Of a DNA stretch of 64,000 bases, positions 22,124-34,281 are shown piece after piece. Origin of the DNA: Chamaecyparis obtusa. Taxonomy: Eukaryota > Streptophyta > Pinopsida > Cupressales > Cupressaceae. Position numbers and translations under genes: made by a program. Where the stretch lies: NCBI GenBank assembly GCA_027943335.1, contig BSBK01008829.1, forward strand, positions 496,001-560,000. The letters run 5' to 3'. The notes beneath the pieces were generated by a model. It saw nothing but the letters and a program-made list of their open reading frames with translations. It ran no database searches and was not told the DNA's origin. How positions within the stretch are numbered: the stretch's first letter is position 1; each line of letters opens with the position of its first letter.

Positions 22124-22459
22124 TGATGCAAGGCAGGTCAGGGTAAGGGGCCAAAGACACACCCTAATCCTAATCTACCTTGTAGAGATCACACATGGAA
22201 GAAACACCACAAAAAGTGAGAGAGAGAATGTAGATAAGATCCATTATATTTCATCAAATAGATTCATACATGCCAAGATGTAGGGCCTTACCGGTTAGGG
22301 CTAGATATTAAAATTCAATTACAACAGTCCTCAAAATGTGAGGATTCAGAAACTACCTTTAATCTTCTAACTCCTAACTACTATAAAAATGACTCCTAAA
22401 CTATAACCAACAACTATATTATATACAAGAGGCTACCGAAACAAGTCAGCCTTCATATC
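22124..22459 (-). repeat. Gypsy1 3' LTR, distal part
   Basis: It begins TGATGCAAGG on the plus strand, parallel to TGATGAAGG of gypsy2. The LTR is split by E1 and resumes at 25507; ATATC is repeated at both edges. It contains a TTATATAC box (minus TATA) near 22425-22440. Assignment rests on the terminus, position and architecture rather than on a second LTR copy. Confidence 0.55.
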
Positions 22460-25400
22460 TATTATGCTTTTTTTTTGTCATTGAAAAATCTTGTGACGTT
22501 GGCCTTTTACCCTATAGTCTTTATTTTGTTGTCTCTACCCAGCTTGCAGTCTTAGCTTTTTCTTGCAATGGTAATCCACTTGGTTTTATGGTGTGCCCTC
22601 CTACCTTGTGCTCTTTGTGTGTCACCTTGCTTCAGCCCAAGTCGTGTCTACTAATGTGCAAAACCCAATAAGATTTTCAATTTTCAAGGTCCGCGGGAAG
22701 CATTTTTAAAGTTCTTCCTCAGTGTTGAAAACTCACAGTGTTTTTGAAAACCCATGATGTTTTCGGCTTCCTTGCTATCGTTCAGTTTGTTGAAAATTCC
22801 TGTGTGTTTTCAATCTTTTGCTGAAAACCTGCATTGTTTTCGACCCTTTGCCTTCATGCTTTGTGCACTTGTCTTATGGTGCCAAAAACTTTGTGTGTTT
22901 TCAACATTCCCTCAACTGCGCTGCCCAATGTGGATGGTGGGTCCAAGCTCTTCTTGATTGGTTGTCACATGGTCGCATGTCAGACTTCTCTGACATGCGA
23001 TCATGCGACCCCTTGCCACCTGTCTGCATGGTCCCAATTCTTGTTTGGCTGCCTGGTAGTTTTCTTTGCTTTAGTACGTAGGTGCGATGGATGGTGGGGC
23101 CCAGTCCTTGCATGGTGTTAGTCACACTTTCTCCAAGTCTCTAGGTGGTTACATCTTCTATCCAGTGACCTGGCGACTATGTAGTCATGTTGTCTCTTAA
23201 TTCCTGGTGGTTAGCGGCTGACATCTCATGACTTGGCAGACGGTTAGTCACATAGTCGCTGAGTTCTTGGTGGTTTGTCTCTTCTTATGCTTCTAGCACG
23301 GTTAAGGTTCGGATAGGATCGATGGTTTCTGCAAGTTCACATGGTGAAGATGCACGAGGTTTATTTCTTGTACTTTCACAAAAACCATCCAATCCTCCGA
23401 AAGGATGAGGCTTCTTTGGTGTGGTCCTGAAGGAGGACATGTGGCAGCATGTGATTAGCTGTCGCATGGTCGCATAGCCCAGTTTTTGAATATGCGATCA
23501 TGTGACTGATTGACACGTGTCCATGGTAGTGTGTTGGCATTTTGGTAGGTGGGCCCATTGGCTTTTGTTGGGGAGATGGTGATGAGTTGGTTTATGTCAG
23601 AGGGACCCACAGTGAAAGGCTTTTAATCAATGATCGGTGTATAATCTCAAGGAATATTCTCGGCCTTTGAGATCATGCGCCATCCGTCAATTTTATTCCA
23701 TCTTGCCAGGTTGTCTGTTATCCATAGTGGGTCCGGTGTGACATGTCTGCGTAGGTGGGGGTTTCTTATTGATCGGCCTAGATGTGCTCAGAAGTAGGGT
23801 CATTGTCGGAGGGGTCTATGATGAGGATGGATCGTATGGCCAGCGTAATTTCTCATGGGATTTGTCAGAGCCATGAGATCTTATGTCAACCGTTCATTTT
23901 CAAAAGCTTGTGGAAGGTGGGTCATGTGTCAGTATGATCAGGCGTGGATTAGTGAATGATGTGATGACACCTGGCATCAGGCAGGCCCAAGTGGGGTCTT
24001 CCAGTTGGTCTGAGGTGGTGATGTGGCTTGTTAGTGGGCCCATTGTCTTTTGTTGTGGAGATGTGCATTTTGCATTGGTGGGGGGTGGTGACATGGTGCC
24101 AAGGTGGAGGCTTGTCACGTGTTCACATAGCCTAGTTTCTGGGCTATGCAATCATGCAACCACTAATGATGTCATGGTTGTGGAGTTATTAAGTGGGGCC
24201 ACTGGGTTTCTAAAGTGATTAAAGGGCTGATAGATCTTGTGGCAATCATATCACCACCGGGGTAAGGTGCAAGGAAGTTAACTTGGTGGTCTAGCGACAA
24301 CCGTCGATGCTGTCTAAGGTGAAGTGAAGATCTGAAGCTCGAGAAGATAAGAGATCTAATGGTCGTGACTTAAAGTTGGATTAAATTTCAAATTTGATCG
24401 CCGATGTGTTGGGTGCCATAGAAGTGGCCGTTGGTATTCAAATTTGAATTTCTCTGTGAGCTTCCAGTGCCTGAATGTACCAAATTTATGGAATTGAATG
24501 CAGAAAAGACCCTGTTCGGTGAAGAAATGACTGGTTTGTTGTTTGCGGTGTGGTCCAGGGTCTATGCAGTTAGCTACAAAGGAGGTTTTGTACCTGGTGA
24601 AGGATAGTCTTGGCTCGAGGTGTTTTTGCAATAAATTTTGTGATCATTTCTAGCAGGTTGGGTGGTTGAAGCCCTAACCCTAGTCATCTGTAGCTTGTTG
24701 CAGATTTTGAAGATGACTAGGGGGTATAAGTTAGAGAATTTTGGATTTTGTAAGGGTTCCAAAATCCCGTTGCTTTTGGTCCCTAGTTTTTTATTGTAAT
24801 ACACTGATAGAGGTTTGATTTGGTTTCTTTTTCTCAGCTTTGTGTCATGCTAATTGTATGCTGATTCTGGATTTGTTAATGAAAACATTCTTGAATTCCA
24901 ATCTTGTATCTTGTGTATGTCTTCTTGCTTGTCTCTGAGCTCATATATGTTAATATCACAAAGTGTGTTAATGTATGGTAAACAAAGAGTATTTTGAATT
25001 CATCTCTGAGTTTCTAACAAAGTTAGGATTAAAGCCTTTTAGGTGAGTTCAGTGAGTTTGCAGCCAAGTGTAGAATTTGATGTCCTTGTGCTTGAGGGAA
25101 AGGGGTAATAGGTAAAGCACTTACTCTGGTTTCCATTATGTTTGAGTTGAGGTATTCAGTTGAAGTATACGGTTGGGTGACTCTTAGCCCTGGGATAAGG
25201 CACTAGTCCTTTCTCTTGAAGTCATGGTTAACAACCACACAAACATAAACATTCATTTGATAAACCTTTTATAGACTTGTGTTGAGCATTGTATACATCA
25301 TTTTGAGACTCCTTTAGAGAATTAAGTCAAGGGTACACCTGCCTAAGCACTGAAGGTCGAAGAGTAGAAGGATTCTTTGATCCTTGTTAGTTGCCCCTCT

Positions 25401-25506
25401 TCCTTGTGGACTTTGGAGTGGTGATAGAGTCAGAGTTTCACTTACATTATCCGTCAAAGTGTAAATCTACAAGTTGAAGATCAAAGAGACTAATCCACAA
25501 CCAACA
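22460..25506 (-). mobile_element. E1: 3.05-kb solo-LTR-like element
   Basis: Minus-strand copy of a repeat that also lies at 58989 and 60969. On the minus strand it starts TGTTGG and ends CATAATA, likely a mutated CATAACA. ATATC is duplicated at 22455-22459 and 25507-25511. It has no coding domain, although several short frames exist, so it is probably a solo LTR of a long-LTR element. The interior has many diverged short palindromes around AATGG...CCATT, and a block near 22690-22900 rich in GTTTTCAA/TTGAAAAC. It is more GC-rich than its surroundings. Confidence 0.7.
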
Positions 25507-25793
25507 ATATCCATGATTAACGGAAGGGACGACCAGATCTAGGTCCATAGGCTTTGCAATGATCGATACCAACATTCAATCCATGACCATAATTAAATGC
25601 ATAAATTAGCCTCAATAGAAAACTAAAAAAAAAAAACTCGGTAAGAAAGGATAATCAAGTTCAAGGAAAGGATAATTGACCACATTGGAATTAATTGACC
25701 AACTCTAGTAAAGAAGGAACCGAGAAACACAAAAATCTCAAACTTGTTTCTGGTGACATGGGATGGCCAAGGACTCAAGATGCTCCTACATCA
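25507..25793 (-). repeat. Gypsy1 3' LTR, proximal part
   Basis: Ends GATGCTCCTACATCA at 25793, one base different from the gypsy2 LTR end GATGCTCCTGCATCA. It is followed by the same GACACC... junction into pol. With 22124-22459 it makes an LTR of about 0.62 kb. Confidence 0.7.
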
Positions 25794-27373
25794 GACACCT
25801 AGGGTTATTTGAAATGATTCTCCAAATCATGCAAGACGTACAACCTGAGCTAAATCCAACTTAGATTGTGAAATCCATGAACTATCTTCAATCGGTGTGT
25901 TCTTCCACTTTACTAGATATTCCATATAATGTTTTCCTCTTATGCTTTTCCCAACTCTTTATTCCAAGATCTGCTCAACTTCTTCTATCTATCTCTTAGG
26001 ATAATCATTTGGTGTTGTCATTTCTTCATCTGCTTCATGGTACTCATAAAAATAAATAATGTTGAATATATGTGATATATCCATGTCATAAGGTAACTCA
26101 ATCTCATAAGTATTTTTGCTGTCAAATCTCCTCAATATATTGCAAGGACCAAACTTCTTCATTTTCAGCTTCCCATATGTTCCAACATAAAATCTTCCTT
26201 TCTTCAAGTGTACCATTACTTCATGACCAATTGCAAAATTCTTATGTCTTCTTGATATATTAGCTCTGTCTTTGTATTTTTGATTACTTTTCTCCAACTT
26301 ATGTTTCACTTCCTTATGCAATGTCTTCATGAACTCAACAAACTTACTCCTTTAGCACTTCTCTTTTTTTCACCAACAATATCCTTCAAATCTGATATAC
26401 CACTCAGTTGTATGCCACTTACAATCTCAAAAGGTGTTTTTGTAGTACTCCTATTTACTAAATTATTATATGAAAACTCTTCTTGTGCCAACACAAAATC
26501 CCAATTACTCGGTGTATCTCCAACTAAACATCTCAAAAGATTATCCAAGCTTCTATTCACAACCTCTATTTGTCCATCATTCTGTGGGTGAAATGTAGAA
26601 CTATACCTCAACTCGGTGCCCAACTTTCTCCAAAGAGTCTTCCAAAAGTGTCTAGCAAATTTACTGTCTAGGTTAGAGATGATACTCAGTAATCCATGCA
26701 ATCTGACAATCTCCTTAAAGAAAAGATTTTCTATATTTACTGCATCTTATGTCTTTCTACAGGGTATAAAATGTGTCATTTTAGAAAATCTATCCACAAC
26801 AACAAATATAGAATCATTACCTCTTACTATCTTCAGTAAGCCAAGAACAAAATCCATACTGATATTAATCCAAGGTTTCTCAGTAACATAAATTGATATA
26901 TACAATCTGGTATTCTAACTTACTCCCTTTGCAACTTGACAAATTCCACAACTTTTCACAAATTTATGAATCTTATACAACTGCGGCCAAAAGTATTTCT
27001 CCTTAATAAAACTCAATGTCTTGTCAATGCTAAAATGTCCAACCAAACCACTACTATGTTTTTCCTTTATCAAATTAGTTCTCATCGATCCTCTCCATAT
27101 ACACAAGTGAATACCTTTAAACAACATACCTTCTTGAATGAAATAGTCTTCCCATTTCATACTCGGTTTATCTTGAATAGGTGCTTTGAACTTTCTCCAT
27201 GACACATAAAAATTAGGATCAGTTTCACACAATACTTTCATATCATCAAAACCAAGAACTTCAATTCTCATCTCAATCATCAAAGATTTTCTACTCAATG
27301 CATCAACAACTCGGTTATTGACTCCACTCTTATGTTTTATCACAAATGTATAACTCTGCAAATATTCAAACAG
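25794..27373 (-). pseudogene. Gypsy1 integrase-chromodomain fragment (minus strand)
   Basis: The 3' third of a Ty3/gypsy chromovirus polyprotein. From 27373 downward on the minus strand: RNase H end 'YTFVIKHKSGVNNRVVDAL', the H2C2 integrase finger (GHFSIDKT...CGICQVAKG), the integrase core, and 'FHPQNDGQIEVVNRSLDN' near 26590. The GPCNILRRFD block is near 26140, and a degenerate chromodomain near 25880-25990. There is a frameshift near 26335 and several stops. It is clearly related to gypsy2, but more decayed and lacking gag, protease and RT. The frame stops abruptly at about 27373, next to unrelated AT-rich DNA. Confidence 0.85.
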
Positions 27374-28769
27374 GGTTAACTTTAAGAAACCCCCACTCCT
27401 CAAAAGTATAAAATCATGGTGAATCACATGTTTTGTGGAGGGAAAATTTTTAATATTGATGGAAAATTGTGTTTCAAAATATGGATATTTGGAGGTGAAT
27501 TTTTTAGTAACGTATACCAATTTTATAAAAATATGGCAACTACAGATGGTTTTTATAGGAAAATTATTAATTTAATTGGTGAATCAGACTTCCTTATACT
27601 GATAAATTATGGAAAAATTATTTTCCAAATATTTTAATTAATTTATTTGTCATGGAGAATATTTTTCAAAAATGCATATAAACTTGGTGAATTAATACAG
27701 TAGTTGTATAGTTGGTATGGCGATTTAATAATTGGAAATAATTATTAAATTTTCATTCTTTTGAGTTTTCATTCCCAAAGAGTGATACATGTGATTATTC
27801 TGGAGAGAGGTTTTAGTAAAGGAGTTATCTCACCACATTCCATCCAAAATGCACCTTCCACTGTTCATCTCTCTTAATCCAATGGTTTTTATTTGATGTT
27901 GAAGTTACCTCGGGTCCCATTAGTATGATGTCATAGACTCACATATCTGTTGGATAACAACATATCAATGACTAAAGGTGAATTTGGAGCCTATTGTTAG
28001 TCTTCATAATATTTATGGAAAAATCTTTATGGAATCATGACATGTGGTATGATTGATCGTACCAATAAGACCACAATCAATCATACCACATGTCATGATT
28101 CCATCGAGAGTTTATCGTAAATATTATGAAGACCAACAATACGCCTAAAATACACCTTTCATCATTGATATATTGTAATCTAAAATACATGTGAGTCTGT
28201 GACCTCATTTTCTTACAACAAAAAATAGAATTTTTCTTGCAATCTTCGGTGATATTAGATAGAAATATTAATTAATGGTGATGAGTAGATGACATCAACT
28301 AAAGTAATATCAATTAATGGATTCTTAGATGGCACCTTTCAATTTTCAATGAAAAATATGTCTGACATCATTATCTATTCATTACCTCGATTGAATAATG
28401 CCTTAAAGTTAAAGGTTAAATAAAAACATCATGTCATCTAAGGACATTGTTTTCTGACCATTAGATGATCTTACATCAATGCTAAAGCTTCATTTCCTAC
28501 CACCATTTCATAGCTAACATACTGCACTTATTTTTTCTATGGAGTGGGCACATGTTTCAATTCTTTTTATAATAAAGAATTGTTATGTCCACCTGCATGA
28601 CGTGATCCTTTCAGCCTTCATTATTCCCAAGATAGAAAATCTATTATTATAAGTGTTGTTTCCAATTTCACCCACTATTGCATTAAATATGAAAGATTTG
28701 GAAATTTTTGAAGGATAGTTACCATTTAAGTTACGAATTAATTAGATCTTTAGGGAAGACAAAGAATTT
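27374..28769. other. AT-rich insertion/host DNA, no gene
   Basis: It begins GGGTTAACTTTAAGAAACC, matching one end of the 18689-19555 element, and has similar spaced GGTGAAT motifs up to ~27720. No coding potential is seen. It contains the foldback listed separately and ends at the gypsy2 target site AATTT (28765-28769). Confidence 0.5.
27926..28208. repeat. Long foldback with ~130-bp arms
   Basis: The arm at ~27926-28059 pairs with ~28073-28208 around a loop of about 13 bases. The core CATGACATGTGGTATGATTGAT is followed by its near-perfect complement. Matching continues outward through TTGTTAGTCTTCATAATATT and GTGAGTCTGTGAC with scattered mismatches. It could be a foldback element or a hairpin-RNA source. 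Confidence 0.85.
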
Positions 28770-29632
28770 TGATGAAGGGTGCTCCCCTTAATACCACAAA
28801 CACATAACAGAAATAGAGAAACAACAACAATATGCAAGAACAGAAAATTGGCTTCTTATTATCTCCACAAATGTGGAATTACAAACTTTCAGAATTACAA
28901 TATGCAAAGCTACATGGGCATTCCCTTACAATATTCTGTAGGACAAAGCCTCGAATCAATACCCAGATCTACTACCCAAAACTATTCTGAACTGCCTAAG
29001 ACAATAATACAGCCTTCCTTATATAGGCAATTTTCCACCGCCTGGGAAGGTTCCAAAATTTTAGCCAATAAGGCCGACCAAACTTAGAATTATTTTTTTT
29101 TATTTTACATTTCATTACATCATAGTCGGCTCAAAATAAATTTTGAAACCCGAACAGAAATTTTGAAGAAAAATCATTTTCCGCCATTTCAGGTGACCCA
29201 ACTTCCGAGGACCATAAGTCATCACCAGTTGACCCGATTGACTATTGTAACCCCATTTCGGAAAGGGCGCGAGGAGCTCTACAACACCTGAATTAAGCAA
29301 GCTTCATTCAACCCAAAATTTGACCTCATCCAGGGCATCTAAAGCCTTCAAAACTGAGTTCGAAGTTTCTGCACCCTGCTGCCAATACCGAAAATCCTCA
29401 ATATCTTCCAATAGACACTTGATCTGGCAATGAAACTTTACTGGTAGACTTATATGACCAAAATGATCCTCCAAGAAAGAAATCAGATCATTCTGAGCAC
29501 ATACAAAAATTACCAAAATAGTAACTTTCCATAAATAGCAGCTCTGCACAAAATAGCCCTTATTGAATACAAAAATAGAAATATTTTTGGGTGATGCAAG
29601 ATTGCTCTTACACCCAGGATGCTCCTGCATCA
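28770..29632 (-). repeat. Gypsy2 3' LTR
   Basis: 863 bp, TGATGAAGGGTGCTCC...CTCCTGCATCA on the plus strand. On the minus strand, the first three bases TGA serve as the stop codon of gag-pol. Confidence 0.95.
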
Positions 29633-32600
29633 GACACCCGGGGTAATTTGAGAAGTGACCCTGTCACGACTCAGGTGTGCAGAGGAAAAACCAAGACGGC
29701 TAATCTCCTCCTTTGTCAGCCATGATGAATCTTCAACAGGTCATCCTTTCCACTTGACCAGATATTCTTCATATATCCTGTTCCTTGTGCTTCTGCCAAT
29801 ACGACTGTCCAGTATATCTTCGATCTCCTTAGTGTCTGAACTAGTTGCTGGAATACTCCACTGTGCTGCTGTGATCTCATCTTCAACACCTCCTTCATGA
29901 TACTCTGTCAGGTCTGAAATGTTAAACACTGGTGAAATATTTAGCTCAGTAGGCAATTCTACCTCATATGCGTTTCTTGAATCATGTTTCTTCAGTATCC
30001 TACATGGTCCAAACTTCTTCATTTTCAGCTTGTTATATGTACCAACTGGAAACTGCTCCTTCCGCAAATGAACCATGACTTCATCACCAACTTGAAATTC
30101 CTTATACCTCCTTTTCTCATCTGCCTTAGCCTTATACTGTGCGTTCATCTTGGTAATATGCTTCCTCACCTCCTCATGGATGTTCTTCAAGTGTTCTGCA
30201 AAATCCTCAGCTTCAGCACTACTTATTTCTCCTTTATCTATCTTCCTCAATTCAGATGCATTTCTTGGACTACTTCCATATACAATCTAGAATGGTGATT
30301 TACCAGTGCTCCTATTGACAGAATTATTGTATGCAAATTCTGCCTATGGTAAAATCAAATCCCATCCTGTTGGCTTATCTCCAACCAAACATCTCAGCAA
30401 ATTTCCCAAACTCCTATTCACCACCTCTGTTTGTCCATCAGTCTGTGGATGATGTGATGAACTGAACTTCAAATCTGTCTTTAACTTCTTCCACAATGTA
30501 CGCCAGAAATATCCAACAAACTTAGTGTCCCGATCTGAAACTATGGTCTTTGGCAAACCATGAAGTCTCACTACTTCTCTGAAAAACAATTCTGCTACAT
30601 GAACAGCATCATTAGTCTTCTTGCAGGGAATGAAATGTGCCATCTTTGAAAATCTGTCAACTACCACAAAAATTGAATCATGTCCCCGCTGTGTCCTCGG
30701 TAAACCAAGAACAAAGTCCATACTGATATCCTCCCAAGGCTTCTCTGGTATAGGTAATGGCTGATACAACCCTGTATTCTGCTTCACTCCTTTCGCCATC
30801 TGACATACTCTGCAACTCTGTACAAACTTCTTCACATCTTGCTACAATTGTGGCCAATAATAATTCTCACCAACCAAAGCAAGGGTTTTATCACGACCAA
30901 AGTGTCCAGCCAATCCTCCACTATGCTTCTCCTTGATGAGATTCTCCCTCATAGAACTTCGTGGAATGCACAACTGACTCCCTCTGAATAGCATATCATC
31001 CTGGATGATGAAATCCAACCATTTCGTCCTGTCTACAGTAACAGGTTCTTTACAAGCTTTCCAAGCTTCACCAAAATCCGGATCCTCTGGATACAAATTC
31101 TTGAGCTCCTTGAACCCAACCACTTCAATCTGCATTTCTGTCAGCAGTAGTTGCCTTCTGCTAAGAGCATCTGCAACCCTATTAGACTTTCTACTCCTGT
31201 GTTTCAAAACAAATGTATAACTATGCAAAAATTCAACCCATTTCAAATGCCTTTGATTCAAGTTTTCTTGACTATTCAAATATTGCAAAGCTTGATGATC
31301 AGTGTACAAAACAAACTCCTTAGGAAGCAAATAGTGTCTCCACTTCTTTAATGCTTGAACTATAGCATAAAATTCCTGATCATAAACAGAATATTTTCTC
31401 TTGGCATCATTCAACTTCTCACTGAAATAAGCAATAGGTTTACCTTCTTGGCTCATAACAGCTCCTATTGCAGTACCACTAGCATCACAATCTACTTGAA
31501 ACACCTTATTAAAATCTGGAAGTGCTAAAACAGGTTGTTCTGTAACTTTTTATTTCAACAATTGAAAACTCTTTTCTGCCCCATTAGTCCACTTAAACTC
31601 TTTTCTATCCCCTCTCATTGTTTCAGTCAAGGGTCCACAAATACTGCTAAAATTTTTGATAAACTTTCTGTAAAAGCTAGCTAGACCATGAAAAGATCTT
31701 ACCTCAGTAGCATTCCTTGGAGTAGGCCATTCAAGGATAGCCTGTACCTTCTCTGGGTCCATTTTTAGACCTTCTCCTGAAACTACAAACCCCAAATACA
31801 CCAACTCTTTCTTCACAAAACTGCACTTCTTCAAATTAATCAACAATTTCTCTTCTCTCAGCTTCTCAAATACCATACGAATATACATCATATGCTCCTC
31901 CAATGTCTTACTAAAGATCAGAATATCATCTAGGTAAACAATGACAAACTTACCTAGAAATTCTTTCAGAACCTCGTTCATGAGCCGCATGAAAGTGCTC
32001 GGTGCATTGGTTAGCCCAAAAGGCATGACTAACCACTCATACAGTCCTTCCTTTGTCTTGAAGGCAGTCTTCCATTCATCTCCTTCTCTGATCCAAATCT
32101 GATGATATCCACTTTTCAGATCTATCTTTGAAAAATACACAGCTCCACTCAAACAGTCCATAATATCATCCATTCGTGGCAATGGAAACCTATACTTGAT
32201 TGTGATCTTGTTTATTGCCCTAGAATCTGTACACATCCTCCACTCTCCATTCTTCTTTGGTGCTAATACTGCTGGTACAGCACAGGGACTCAGACTCTCA
32301 CGAATCAATCCTTTCTGTAGTAGTTCATGTACTTGTCTGTTCAACTCCTCACTTTCTGCAGGTGTCATTCTGTGTGCTGCCTTATTCGGAAAACTCGCTC
32401 CTGGGATCAAATCCATTTGATGACTGATCTTCCTGACTGGTGGTAATCCATCAGGCACGTTATCAGATACAATATCCTAAAACTCATTCAACAAATCTGC
32501 AACTTCTACAGGAACATCTTCTACTTCCTCTTTACCAGCTTTTGGAATTAAAGCAAAACATACATGCTCATGCCTCATACCATCTAGGAAATTTCTTCCA

Positions 32601-34180
32601 TCAACAAAAGTTATCCTTGCATTACCACATACCTTTTCTTCAGTCTCCTTCAATGGTTTTAGCTTATGTCGCACTCCATCATTTGTCAGGGAATAGGTAT
32701 TCACACGGCCATCATGTACAGCACATCTGTCAAACTGCCATGGTCTACCCAACAACATATCACATGCATCCATAGATATGATATCACACAATACCTCATC
32801 TTGGTATCCGCCAATCTTGAACTTCACCAGGCATTGTTCATTGACCATGACCTTGTGGTCATCCTGTACCCAGGCAATCCGATATGGATGTGGGTGTTTC
32901 TGTCTCTTGAGCTTCAACTTTGTCACCATCTCTTCTGACACCAAATTGTCAGTGCTTCCACTATCGATAATCACATCACAACATTTACCTTCACACTTGC
33001 ACCTGGTGCGAAACAAGCTCCTCCTTTGCTCAGGTTCATTCTCACCACTCAACAAGACTCTTCTGTTAATCAGCGTTTCTCCTTTTTTAGCATCTTCAGA
33101 ATTTGATGATCTGGCATCTTCATCTACATGTGCAATTCTGGCCTGGCCTTCATTTCTCCTATCTGTTCTGCCTTGGCGCTGAGGACATTCAAATGCCCTA
33201 TGACCTTCTTCTCCACAGTGAAAACATGTTCCACGGAAGCCACCTCTTCCAGATCCTTGTCCTCTTCCTCTTCCTCTTTGATCTCTATTATTCTGATCCT
33301 GGAAGCGATTGGAATTATTTCCTCGCTGATTCTGACTGCTACTAGCCTCATCCTTCTTTTTTGGATCTTCATTTCGGCCACCATATGACCGTCCACCAGA
33401 TCGTCCACCGCGACCTCTTCCATTTTTTCTGCTCTCAAACTTCTTGTTCAGCTTTTCCTCTACTTTTAGGGCAAACTAGTATGCCTCCTCAATACTGTTC
33501 ATTCGAACCAGATTCAGCTCCTCCTGAATGCTTGGCCTTAACCCATTAAGGTATCGGGCAACTTTCTCCTTATCAGCTTCTGCATGGCCTGTTCTGATGA
33601 GAAGTCGATAGAACTCTTCTATATACTCCTGAACAGATCTTCCTGCTTGCTTCAAACTTTGCATTTTCTTTAGTAGATCAAGCTCATAATCAACAGGAAT
33701 GAACTATCGCTTCAATTTATCCACCATCCGATCCCATCTTGTGATTTTATCTTTCCCTCTTCTATTTCGCTCCAATTGAATTTCTTGCCACCAGATCTTC
33801 GCATGACCTTTCAGTCTGGCCTTCGCAAATTTGACCCTATCAGGATCCTCAACGTCTTCATACTCAAAATATTCCTCACATTCATTGATCCAGTCGATCA
33901 ATTCCTCTGGGTTAAGATTTCCAGAAAATGTAGGAACCTCAATCTTAGGTCTTTTCCCAATCTTGGAAATCGCCCGAAAAAGTCTTTCTTCCTCATGGTT
34001 CACAATTTCAACTTCTCCTTCTTGATATTCTTCTTTGGCTTCATCCTCGCTTTCGTCTCTGACATTAAGATTCATTCCTCTGCGAATCTCTTCTTGCAAT
34101 GCTCGCACTTGTCTCTGCAGCTCTCTAACCTTAGGTGTTACAACACCAGCTCTTCCGCCACGTTCCCTTCGTGGAGGCAT
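29630..34180 (-). pseudogene. Gypsy2 gag-pol polyprotein with eight premature stops
   Basis: One frame of 1,517 codons from ATG 34180 (MPPRRERGG) to TGA 29630-29632. Gag holds 'VPTFSGNLNPEELIDWI' and the knuckle CFHCGEEGHRAFEC near 33186-33228. Residue ~404 starts the protease IIDSGSTDN. RT has YLDD at residue ~750. RNase H begins 'FQVDCDASGTAIGAVMS' near residue 893. Integrase has its HHCC finger, and D, D and E blocks ending '[15 protein letters not shown]'. A chromodomain (YEEYLVKWKG) lies near residue 1475, and is known to guide chromovirus integration to chromatin. Stops: TAG at 33704, 33476, 32477, 30842, 30344 and 30287; TAA at 31550; TGA at 29741 (lowest coordinate of each). No indel breaks the frame. 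Confidence 0.93.
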
Positions 34181-34267
34181 TTTCGCGATGCGCACTGAAA
34201 CCCTAGCCACAGTCCTGGTGCAAACTGCCTCACAGTCGGTGATCTGTTTACACACTCAAGAACTCCT

Positions 34268-34279
34268 GCTCTGATACCA
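34268..34279 (-). promoter_or_regulatory. Gypsy2 primer-binding site (initiator tRNA-Met)
   Basis: Minus-strand TGGTATCAGAGC lies just inside the 5' LTR; the extended match TGGTATCAGAGCAGGAG is present. Confidence 0.9.
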
Positions 34280-34281
34280 CT

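Noticed and set aside
22754..24218. Overlapping open frames in the GC-richer part of E1
   Set aside because: Frames on both strands overlap, have Cys/Trp/His-rich composition typical of noncoding DNA, and are not preserved in E2 or E3.
28779..29087. 102-codon frame repeated at 34291-34599
   Set aside because: Lies inside both gypsy2 LTRs, antisense to the element promoter; duplicated only because the LTRs are.
29630..34180. Suppressed or reassigned TAG codons, or U-to-C RNA editing rescuing gypsy2
   Set aside because: Plant nuclear genes use the standard code, and editing of this kind is known from organelles. Methylation-driven C-to-T change explains the stops more simply.
32196..34274. 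Plus-strand open frames across the gypsy2 region
   Set aside because: Complementary shadows of the minus-strand gag-pol frame.
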